64,000 nucleotides of DNA, taken from Cryobacterium sp. PH31-O1. Lineage in GTDB: Bacteria; Actinomycetota; Actinomycetes; Actinomycetales; Microbacteriaceae. Under the pieces are notes generated by a model. That model was not told the DNA's origin. It was given only the letters and a program-made list of their open reading frames with translations, and searched no databases. Location of the stretch: the NCBI RefSeq assembly GCF_030063455.1, contig NZ_JASITB010000001.1, forward strand, positions 496,001 through 560,000, written 5' to 3'. Made by a program: the position numbers and the translations under genes. Positions 55,582 through 62,763 of this stretch are shown here, piece after piece. Every line of letters begins with the position of its first letter. Within the stretch, counting starts at the first letter, position 1.

Positions 55582-55615
55582 GCAGGCCATCCTATCCCAG
55601 ACACTGCTGTTGCAT

Positions 55616-55640
55616 AGATAATCTTTCAAGCATATGATCT
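55616..55640. promoter_or_regulatory. Possible MarR operator
   Basis: Dyad AGATAAT - N11 - ATGATCT in an AT-rich island between the divergent MarR and F420-reductase-like genes. One base of each 7-bp arm does not match. The TAGGAT -10 box of marR lies beside it at 55594-55589. Confidence 0.4.
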
Positions 55641-55672
55641 GTAGAACATCATAATTTGACGGGAGTCAGGCC

Positions 55673-56020
55673 ATGAGAAGTCAGCACGCCATCACCATTG
55701 GCATTCTGGGAGCCGGGCGGGTAGGAACGGCCCTGGCTCGGCAGGCCGTGAAAGCCGGCTACCGGGTGCGCATCGCGACCAGCCAACCCGCAGCCGAGAA
55801 TGCGACACGACGGGCACTCGCGCTCGCCGGCGACGACGCCGAGGCCAAGAGCTTCGTCGCGAACTTCATCGACCGCCTCGGCTACGACGTCGTCGATGCC
55901 GGATCGCTGGCCGCCGGCCGCTCTTTTCAGCCGGCCACCGAAATCTTCACCGGTAGCCACACCGCGAACCAACTGGTCTCGCTCATTCAGAAGGCTAGTC
56001 CGCTTGCGGACGCCGCCTAA
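55673..56020 (+). pseudogene. F420-dependent NADP reductase-like gene with internal in-frame deletion
   Basis: 115 aa. Residues 1-40 are the Rossmann start ITIGILGAGRVGTALARQAVKAGYRVRIATS. From about residue 45 the sequence jumps to what is normally the C-terminal end: LALAGDDAEAKSFVANFIDRLGYDVVDAGSLAAGRSFQPATEI. Full homologues are ~200-220 aa, so roughly 90-100 central residues are missing while the frame stays open. GGGAG precedes the ATG, so it may still be translated. It is the first gene after the MarR operator, 25 bp before the LLM flavoprotein. Either a decayed gene or a shortened NADP-binding protein. Confidence 0.65.
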
Positions 56021-56045
56021 ATCACCCCCGCAAATGGAGAACACC

Positions 56046-57089
56046 TTGGAAATCGGCGCCTACAGCTTCGGCGACACCCAGCTCAACCCCGATGGCAGCT
56101 CGCGCTCCACCGCGGAGGCCATCAAAAACCTGTTCGACGCTATCGTGCTGGCCGATAAGGCCGGACTCGACTACTTCGGAATCGGTGAACATCACACCCT
56201 TTCGATGCCAGCTTCATCGCCCGGTGCGATCATTGCCGCCGCCGCGGCCGCGACGACGCGCATTAAACTGGGCAGCGCGGCGAGCATCATCGGAACGGAT
56301 GACCCGGTGCGGGTCTTTCAGCAGTTCGCCACCGCCGATGCGATTTCTGGCGGTGGCCGCATCGAGATCACCGCCGGCCGCGGCTCCTCGGTCGAAACCT
56401 TTCCGCTGTTCGGCTACGAATTGAATGACTACGACGAGCTCTACGCCCAGAAGCTCGACCTGCTGCTCACGCTCAACAACAGCGCCACCGAGAACGTGAC
56501 CTGGTCGGGGACCGAACGGCCGTCGATCCCCCAGCTCGACGTCGTGCCGCGCCCGGTGCAGGGTTCCCTGCCGATCTGGATCGCGACCGGCGGCAGCGCG
56601 CCGTCATCGGCCCGCGCCGGACGGCTCGGGCTGCCCCTCGCCTACGCCATCATCGGCGGACAACCGCACCGGTTCGCGCCCCTCGCCAACCTCTACCGGC
56701 AGTCAGCCAAACAGGCCGGCTACACCGGCGACAACATCAAGGTCTCCGTCGCGACCTTCGGTCTGGTGGCCCCGACCAAGAAGGAAGCCGTCGAGCGGAT
56801 GTATCCGGGGTGGGTCAACCTCAACGTGGAGATGGGTCGGTTGCGGGGCTGGCCAGCCCCGCAACGCAGTTCCTATCTGGCGCAGGTCGACGCCCCCAGC
56901 GCCTACTTCGTGGGCGACCCCGACGACGTAGCGGAACGCATCGTCGCGCTGCACGGGCACCTCGGCCACATGCGTCACTTTCTGCAGGGCGACCACGGCG
57001 GACTCCCCCAGGAGCACCTGCTCGAGTCCATCACCCTGCTCGCCACCGAGGTCAAGCCCCGGGTAGAGCGCCTTCTGGCCGCGAAGTAA
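56046..57089 (+). CDS. LLM-class flavin-dependent oxidoreductase (luciferase-like monooxygenase)
   Basis: 347 aa TIM-barrel of the bacterial luciferase family, using FMN or F420: (M)EIGAYSFGDTQLNPDG, DYFGIGEHHTLSMPASSPGAIIAAAAAATTRIKLGSAASIIGTDDPVRVFQQFATAD, GRGSSVETFPLFG, then PLPIWIATGG-like SLPIWIATGGSAPSSARAGRLGLPL. TTG at 56046 is chosen because GGAGA lies five bases upstream; an in-frame ATG at 56034 lacks one. Downstream of the shortened reductase gene and under the likely control of the MarR protein. Confidence 0.88.
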   Translation: MEIGAYSFGDTQLNPDGSSRSTAEAIKNLFDAIVLADKAGLDYFGIGEHHTLSMPASSPGAIIAAAAAATTRIKLGSAASIIGTDDPVRVFQQFATADAISGGGRIEITAGRGSSVETFPLFGYELNDYDELYAQKLDLLLTLNNSATENVTWSGTERPSIPQLDVVPRPVQGSLPIWIATGGSAPSSARAGRLGLPLAYAIIGGQPHRFAPLANLYRQSAKQAGYTGDNIKVSVATFGLVAPTKKEAVERMYPGWVNLNVEMGRLRGWPAPQRSSYLAQVDAPSAYFVGDPDDVAERIVALHGHLGHMRHFLQGDHGGLPQEHLLESITLLATEVKPRVERLLAAK

Positions 57090-57191
57090 CCCGCCCGTTA
57101 AGCACCTCTCGCTGGGGCTCCCCCGAATTTGCCTACCGGCGACCGGTCCGGGAAAATTGATCGACACACTTATCCGAACGAAGGTTGCCCA

Positions 57192-57887
57192 GTGAATCAG
57201 TCAGCACCCACCCCGGCCGAATACTGGGAGAACCGATACCGGGAGAACGGCAAGTCCTGGAGCGGTAACGTCAACGCCGCTCTCGAACGCGAGATTGCGG
57301 GAGTTGCCCCGGGAACAGCCCTCGACATCGGCAGCGGCGAAGGCGGCGACGCACTGTGGCTGGCACACAATGGCTGGAGCGTGACCGCAGTCGATATCTC
57401 ACCGACGGCCTTGGCCATCGGTGCTGCGGCCCAGGGCCCCGAGGACGACGTGACCTGGGTGGCCGCAGACCTCGCCGACTGGACTCCGCCCGGCACCTAT
57501 GACCTGGTCACGTCCACCTTTCTGCACTCTTTTGTCGAGCTTCCACGGGAGGCAATCCTGCGCCGGGCCGCCGCCGCGGTCGCGCCAGGGGGGCTTCTGC
57601 TCATCGTCGGCCATTCGGGCGCCCCGCACTGGCTGGCCGCGCACGAGGACGCCGACCTTCACGCCAACGAGCACCGAACGGACCAGGGCGAACACACGCA
57701 CGATGACGCCGACCTGCCAACAGCTCAGGACGTACTCACGGCGCTGTTCCACGACAACGAGAGTCTCGATCGTGCCGAGTGGACCGTGCTCGCTCAGGGC
57801 CTGGTCGAACGCCCGATCGCCGCTCCCGATGGGTCAGAGTCAACCATCTTCGACAGCGTGTTGAAACTTCAACGCGCCTTGGTCTGA
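57192..57887 (+). CDS. Class I SAM-dependent methyltransferase (TehB/thiopurine-type)
   Basis: 231 aa: PAEYWENRYRENGKSWSGNVNAALEREIAG is the typical start of this type, motif I ALDIGSGEGGDALWLAHNGW, VTAVDIS, WVAADLADW, then FLHSFVELPREAIL and AAVAPGGLLLIVGHSG. An Asp/His-rich stretch (AHEDADLHANEHRTDQGEHTHDDADLP, in two parts) may bind metal. GTG at 57192 with GAAGG six bases upstream. Substrate unknown; detoxification of small molecules is common. Confidence 0.85.
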   Translation: MNQSAPTPAEYWENRYRENGKSWSGNVNAALEREIAGVAPGTALDIGSGEGGDALWLAHNGWSVTAVDISPTALAIGAAAQGPEDDVTWVAADLADWTPPGTYDLVTSTFLHSFVELPREAILRRAAAAVAPGGLLLIVGHSGAPHWLAAHEDADLHANEHRTDQGEHTHDDADLPTAQDVLTALFHDNESLDRAEWTVLAQGLVERPIAAPDGSESTIFDSVLKLQRALV

Positions 57888-57892
57888 CGCGC

Positions 57893-57904
57893 GAGGATAT
57901 CCTC
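57893..57904 (+). promoter_or_regulatory. 12-bp palindrome over the -10 of the PIN gene
   Basis: GAGGATATCCTC is a perfect palindrome. TATCCT inside it is 7 nt before the ATG at 57911, so a protein bound here would block a leaderless promoter. Confidence 0.4.
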
Positions 57905-57910
57905 AACGTC

Positions 57911-58312
57911 ATGACCCGCTATGTGATCGACGCTTCAACACTGCTGCATCTTGTTTCGACCGGTTTACGAATCGACGAGAGCCACCAGATAGTCGCGCCC
58001 AGCGTCATCCGCTCGCAGGCGCTTGCCCTGCTGTTGACTGCCGTGCGCGCCGGTGACCTCACCGATGCGCAGGCAGTTGAGCAACACGAGCGCCTCACCG
58101 AGCTGAAGATGCGGCTGCTCGGGGACCGGGTCTCACGTCGCACCGCCTGGCGGATCGCCCGCGATCACGGCTGGGATTCGACGTTCGAGGCCGAGTACCT
58201 CGCGGTTACGCTGCTGCAAGCAGACGCCCTCGTCACCGTCAACCCGGCCCTCGCCGCCAAAGCTGAAGGCATCGTGCCGCTGGCTGACCTCGCCGCCATA
58301 ACTCACGCCTGA
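57911..58312 (+). CDS. PIN-like domain protein without a visible antitoxin
   Basis: 133 aa. MTRYVIDASTLLHLV supplies the first PIN Asp; WDSTFEAEYLAVTLLQADALVTVNPALAAKA resembles the VapC C-terminal block with Glu/Asp and the final strand. Typical VapC toxins (ribonucleases) are this size but have a small antitoxin gene just upstream; here the upstream gene is a methyltransferase ending 23 bp before. Could be an orphan toxin or a housekeeping PIN nuclease. Confidence 0.75.
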   Translation: MTRYVIDASTLLHLVSTGLRIDESHQIVAPSVIRSQALALLLTAVRAGDLTDAQAVEQHERLTELKMRLLGDRVSRRTAWRIARDHGWDSTFEAEYLAVTLLQADALVTVNPALAAKAEGIVPLADLAAITHA

Positions 58313-58329
58313 TTGCGGCTGGCTACTCG

Positions 58330-59034
58330 TTATTGGCGAACGACCACCTCGGCAGCCCTGAACGACACCCGACTCGCCCGATCCGCCAGCATGATCGCGA
58401 GCGCTCCGAGCAGAACCGTGCCGCCGACGCGCAGAAGAGCGTCCACGCTCATCAGCCCCACGGTCACGAGCCCGAAGCCCTGCGTGCTGCCAACGGCTAC
58501 GACCTGCATCAACAGCCACGAAACGGATGCTGCACCGACGACCCACGCCGGCACCCACGTGAACGGTGCCGGCACCACGCCGGTGCGACCGATTTGCACA
58601 ACCGCCACGAGCGCCAGCGCGAATTTCACACAAGAGTCGACGTAGCCAAACGCCATCAGCCCAGCTGGCAGGGAGTCGTTGGAAAACTCGGAAGCGATGA
58701 TGATATCCAGCACCGACCCGAGCAGCAGCCACGCGGCCAGCGCTGTCAGGGCGATGGTCCCGAGGGGACGACGGGCCGTTACGCTGCCCGATCCGCCGAT
58801 ACCGAAGGCGAACACGAGCAAAGCCGCGGAGAAGAGTGCTGGCCTGATGCTCCCGCCGAGCGGAATCAGGGACAGCGCGGGCTGCGCGACGCCGATAACC
58901 ACCGTAGCGAGCAACAATGCTCCACCGATCAACCATGCGCGCGACGCATCAGACTCTGAGGGATGTGACTTCGTTGCCTCGACCATGGTCTCCAGCGTAC
59001 TCAGGGAGTTCGCAGAGTCCATTTCCGTAGCCAT
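58330..59034 (-). CDS. Hypothetical membrane protein
   Basis: 234 aa. A polar N-terminus (~32 residues) is followed by about seven hydrophobic segments (WLIGGALLLATVVIGVAQ, PALFSAALLVFAFGIG, IALTALAAWLLLGSVLDIIIA, LMAFGYVDSCVKFALALVAVV, WVPAWVVGAASVSWLLMQVVAVG, LLRVGGTVLLGALAIMLA). No recognised family. It converges on the PIN gene, 17 bp apart. The 59035-59290 stretch before it and the HNH gene is T-rich on the plus strand and otherwise empty. Confidence 0.6.
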   Translation of the reverse strand: MATEMDSANSLSTLETMVEATKSHPSESDASRAWLIGGALLLATVVIGVAQPALSLIPLGGSIRPALFSAALLVFAFGIGGSGSVTARRPLGTIALTALAAWLLLGSVLDIIIASEFSNDSLPAGLMAFGYVDSCVKFALALVAVVQIGRTGVVPAPFTWVPAWVVGAASVSWLLMQVVAVGSTQGFGLVTVGLMSVDALLRVGGTVLLGALAIMLADRASRVSFRAAEVVVRQ

Positions 59035-59290
59035 ACGCGCACAATTCAGCGCCTCGAGAAAGATCTGCCCAACCGCTCCGGCAGCTCAGCGTCGAGGTTG
59101 CCTCCGGTCGGTGCGGCGGTCGACTCATTTGTCGTTTTTCACCTCGGCGAAGCCTCCAACAGGGCCATCATTCGGCTATCGTCACCCCGGCAAACATTCT
59201 TTTGGGTTTTCTTTGGTGGATTTGTTGGGTTTAGTGCTTGTGGCATGATTTTTCCTCGGGAATGTCGGTGGTCGGGTGTTGAGTTGAATC

Positions 59291-60103
59291 ATGAACGACC
59301 TGGCGTTGGAGCTCACCCGGACGGCGGTCGCTGTGGCCGCTTTGGGCGATTCCAGTGCTGAGTTCGCCGGTTTGAGCGATGCGGAGGTGCTCGCCGCGCG
59401 GGGTCCGATCGCCGCGTTGCTGCGGTTGACGAACACGGCGGCGGCGCGGCTGGCTGGCACGATCGCCGAGCGGTCGCGGCCGCAGCTGGGCCAGTCCGGG
59501 CTGTCGGCCCGGCACGGGTTTGGTAATCCCACGCTGATGGTGCAGCACGCCACCGGCCTCAGCCGCATCGAGGCCGGGCACCTCTGCGACACCGGCTACC
59601 TCGGAATCCTATTCAATCAGACCGGGCAACCCCTCAATATGGGACGCGAGCAACGCCTCTTCAACCGGGAACAACGAAGAGCCCTCGCCGTGCGTGACGG
59701 CGGATGCCGTTGGCCGGGCTGCGACCGACCACCCGCCTGGACCGAGACACACCACATCGAAAACTGGGCTGACCTGGGACTATCCAAAATCGACCAGGCC
59801 ATACTGCTCTGCGCCCACCACCACCTGCTCCTCCACAACCAACACTGGAAGATCCTGCTCCGCGGCGGCCACCACTGGCTACAATCCCCCACCGACATCG
59901 ACCCCAATCAAACCCTGATCGCCCTCCCCAGCAAGAACCCACTCATGTACGAGCAGGTTGGGCCCGACCCACACCAGCTCACCACCCCGATGGCCGGCAC
60001 CGCACACAGCCGCACGTCACGAGATGGCGGTCTCGACAAGCTCGACCAACGACGTGGGGACGACCCGAGATCGGCCCAGCCGCACGACGACTACCAAAAC
60101 TAG
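59291..60103 (+). pseudogene. DUF222/HNH endonuclease (13E12-repeat type) with most of DUF222 missing
   Basis: 270 aa. Residues 1-95 are the start of DUF222 (ELTRTAVAVAALGDSSAEFAGLSDAEVL, SARHGFGNPTLMVQHATGLSRIEAGHL). At about residue 97 it jumps to CDTGYLGILFNQTGQPLNMGREQRLF, normally 200 or more residues later. The HNH domain is intact: RDGGCRWPGCDRPPAWTETHHIENWADLG then LLCAHHHLLLHNQHWKI. Full members are ~450-550 aa. The frame is open across the junction, so a small HNH nuclease could still be made. These genes are multicopy in related genomes. Confidence 0.7.
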
Positions 60104-60253
60104 GCATTCATCAGGATGAGACAGCGGTAGCTGACACCGCAGAAACTGAGCATTCATGCGAGTTGGCATGGACTTCATGGAACGCGAGTAGCCCCCCGCT
60201 ACACGATTCGTCCTCCCGCGGATTGACCGTGCGCGCGATGGCCGTGACGGGCG

Positions 60254-60282
60254 CAGCATCCGCTTTCGGTAAGCGGATGCTG
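60254..60282. terminator. Hairpin of two inverted AGCGGATGCTG words after the APC permease
   Basis: CAGCATCCGCTT - TCGGT - AAGCGGATGCTG, a perfect 12-bp stem with a 5-base loop, 21 bases beyond the permease stop. It is built from two inverted copies of the recurrent RCGGATGC word. Probably the terminator of the monoamine oxidase-Usp-APC operon. Elsewhere 60104-60303 holds nothing I can support. Confidence 0.75.
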
Positions 60283-60303
60283 AGCCTTACGCACGGCTCT
60301 CGG

Positions 60304-61884
60304 TTAGTCCTCGCGCTCGCGCTCCCGCTCGAGCTCGTGCTCGATCTCGCCGTAGCGCGGTGCGGCCAGGCTGAGCGTCTCGCCGCGGAAGAAGGCCGGT
60401 CGCACCCGTGACTGCACGAGCATGATGACGACGCCGATGAGCAGAATCGCCATACCGAGCACGAAGACCAGACCAAGTCCAAAGATCTCGGAGCCGCTGC
60501 CGTAGTTCGGGTCCATGCTGTCGATGAGGGTGGTGCAGAACAGCACCGTCAGAATGATGCCGCCGACCAGTGGAAACACGAAAGTGAAAAAGGCGTTCCG
60601 CACGGTGGCGAACCACTGCCGGCGAAAGTACCAGACGCAGGCGAACGCGGTCAGACCGTAGTAGAAGCAGATCATCATGCCGAGGGTCGTGATGGTATCC
60701 CAGAGCACGTCTTCGCTGACGAAACGCATGATCGTGTAGAAGCCGGCGGCAACAACTGCGGAGGCGATGGTCGCATACCCGGGGGTGAAGAATCGCGGGC
60801 TGACCTTGGCGTAGGCCGGCGGCAGCGCGCCGTAGTGGCCCATCGCGAGCAGGGTTCGGGCCGGTGACACGAAGGTGGACTGCAGCGACGCTGCGGAGCT
60901 GGAAAGCACGGCGATCGACATGAGTACGGCGAACGGGCCGAGCGCCGGTCCCGCCAGAGCGAAGAAGACGTTGCCCTGAATCTCGGGATTGCCCAGGCCC
61001 ACACCGACGCCGCCGACACCCGCGAAGGAGATAGCGGCAATGGCGACGAACAGGTAGAGCACCATAACGATGATCACGGTGAGGGTCGCGGCGCGGCCCG
61101 GCGTCGAGCGGGAGCCCTTGGTTTCCTCCGACATGGTCAGGGTGACGTCCCAGCCCCAGAAGATGAAGATCGACAGGCTCAGTCCGGCCGCGAAAGCCGA
61201 GAATGAGCTAACGGCAAAGGGGTCAAACCACGACAGCGACACCGGAGTCGGGTCGAAGGCTGATCCGTTGGCGATGTGGATGAATGCCATGACACCAAAA
61301 CCCACCAGCACGATCAGCTGAAATCCGACCAGCCAGTACTGCACCTTTTGCGTGGTCTGCATGTCGCGATAACTGATCCAGGTGGCAGCGAAGATGAACA
61401 CCAGGCAGGTGCCAACGTTGATCCAGGGATTGCCGGCGAGCCCGGCGATTTCGGCGCTGTTTCCGAAGATCTGCGAGAGCATCAGGTAGAAGAAGTCAAC
61501 GGCGATGCCAGCCAGGTTGCTGAGCACCACCACGGTCGCGGCGATGAGCCCCCAACCGGCCATCCAGCCGATCCACGGGCCGAAGGCTCGCGTCGCCCAG
61601 GTGAAGCTCGTACCGCTGTCCGGCATGGCCTTGTTGAGTTCCCGGTAGCCCAGGGCCACGAGCAACATGGGGATGAACCCGGCGACGAAGATAGCCGGCA
61701 ACTGCAATCCCACTTCGGCGACCGTCGGGCCAAGAGCCCCGGTCAGGGTGTACGCCGGGGCGATGCAGGAGATACCGATGACGACGGCCCCGACCAGCCC
61801 GACCGAGCCGGCGCTCAGGCCCTTCTTGGAGATTCCTCCCGACGGCTTCTCAACGGCTGCACTGGCGTTGATTTCTAGTGTCAT
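60304..61884 (-). CDS. APC-family amino acid/amine permease
   Basis: 526 aa, 12 membrane segments. SVGLVGAVVIGISCIAPAYTLTGALGPTVAEVGLQ in TM1, GYRELNKAMPDSGTSFTWATRAFGPWIGWMAGW in TM2-3 and FFLWGWD-like IFIFWGWDVTLTMSEETKGS in TM6 are typical of the amino acid-polyamine-organocation family. The C-terminus is a run of charged Glu/Arg residues. ATG at 61884, 6 nt after the Usp stop. With the monoamine oxidase in the same operon, an amine or amino acid substrate is likely. Confidence 0.9.
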   Translation of the reverse strand: MTLEINASAAVEKPSGGISKKGLSAGSVGLVGAVVIGISCIAPAYTLTGALGPTVAEVGLQLPAIFVAGFIPMLLVALGYRELNKAMPDSGTSFTWATRAFGPWIGWMAGWGLIAATVVVLSNLAGIAVDFFYLMLSQIFGNSAEIAGLAGNPWINVGTCLVFIFAATWISYRDMQTTQKVQYWLVGFQLIVLVGFGVMAFIHIANGSAFDPTPVSLSWFDPFAVSSFSAFAAGLSLSIFIFWGWDVTLTMSEETKGSRSTPGRAATLTVIIVMVLYLFVAIAAISFAGVGGVGVGLGNPEIQGNVFFALAGPALGPFAVLMSIAVLSSSAASLQSTFVSPARTLLAMGHYGALPPAYAKVSPRFFTPGYATIASAVVAAGFYTIMRFVSEDVLWDTITTLGMMICFYYGLTAFACVWYFRRQWFATVRNAFFTFVFPLVGGIILTVLFCTTLIDSMDPNYGSGSEIFGLGLVFVLGMAILLIGVVIMLVQSRVRPAFFRGETLSLAAPRYGEIEHELERERERED

Positions 61885-61890
61885 GCTCTC

Positions 61891-62763
61891 TTACTTCCCC
61901 ACCGTCACGGTGAAATCTCGCGGAACCACGATGAGTGGCACCGGCAATTCGCGCAGCATCTTCGCCGCGATCGAACCCAGAAAAAGTCGATGAGGTTGCG
62001 CCAGCCGGCTGGACCCCACAATGCAAATTTCAGAACTGTCCCAGTGCAGGCCGCGCACGGCATGCTCGACGCTGCCTCCGGAGGCGACACTTGCGGTGAC
62101 GTCGAGCCCATCCATCAGGTGTTCGGTGGCATAGTCGAGCACAGCCTGGGCATGGTCGGCGGCCAGTTGAATGGTTTGGGCATCGGCGCCGGGGCGGTCG
62201 ATCGCAACGAGCGAGACCAACCGAAGCGGGGCATCCACCGTGCGTGCCAAGAGGATGCCGGCCGTCAGCAGTCCGTCGGCGCCCGGTTTGGTACCGACCG
62301 CGCAGGTGACCCGCCCGATCGGTTCGTCGGTGCCCATCACTCGGCTGCCCTCGGGAGCGAGTGCCACCGGCACCGGGGAGGAGTGCAACAGCCCACCGGC
62401 CACGCTTCCGACCGCGAAACGCCCGAGCAGGCCGTGGGTGGCCGCCCCGACCACGATCAGGTTCGCCTGAAGTCGGGCGGCCGCAGCGAGCAGCCCTTGG
62501 GTGAAGGAATCTGCGTGTTCGAGGTGGGTGTGCACGGTGATTCCGGCGGGCACGAGGGTGCGCGCTTCAGCCAGCCACTCCTCAGCCGTTTCGAGCAGGA
62601 GCCTGTCGTAGCCGGGATCGGTGGGCGTAAGGGTCGCCCGCTCTCCCCCGTTGAGCACGAGCACGATGTCGAGTTCGGCGCCGGGCGCGCGGGCAAGACG
62701 CACACCGAGGGCGAGGGCATCCGCTCCCGCCGGAGTCGCGGTGTAGCCGACCAGAAACCTCAC
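61891..62763 (-). CDS. Universal stress protein, tandem UspA domains
   Basis: 290 aa, two UspA domains. The first ends VVGAATHGLLGRFAVGSVAGGLLHSSPVPVALAP with an ATP-binding type G-x2-G-x9-G-S/T pattern; the second ends IVGSSRLAQPHRLFLGSIAAKMLRELPVPLIVVPRDF. GTG start overlaps the monoamine oxidase stop (GTGA). Function unknown beyond stress/nucleotide binding; Usp proteins are often encoded beside transporters and may regulate them. Confidence 0.92.
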   Translation of the reverse strand: MRFLVGYTATPAGADALALGVRLARAPGAELDIVLVLNGGERATLTPTDPGYDRLLLETAEEWLAEARTLVPAGITVHTHLEHADSFTQGLLAAAARLQANLIVVGAATHGLLGRFAVGSVAGGLLHSSPVPVALAPEGSRVMGTDEPIGRVTCAVGTKPGADGLLTAGILLARTVDAPLRLVSLVAIDRPGADAQTIQLAADHAQAVLDYATEHLMDGLDVTASVASGGSVEHAVRGLHWDSSEICIVGSSRLAQPHRLFLGSIAAKMLRELPVPLIVVPRDFTVTVGK

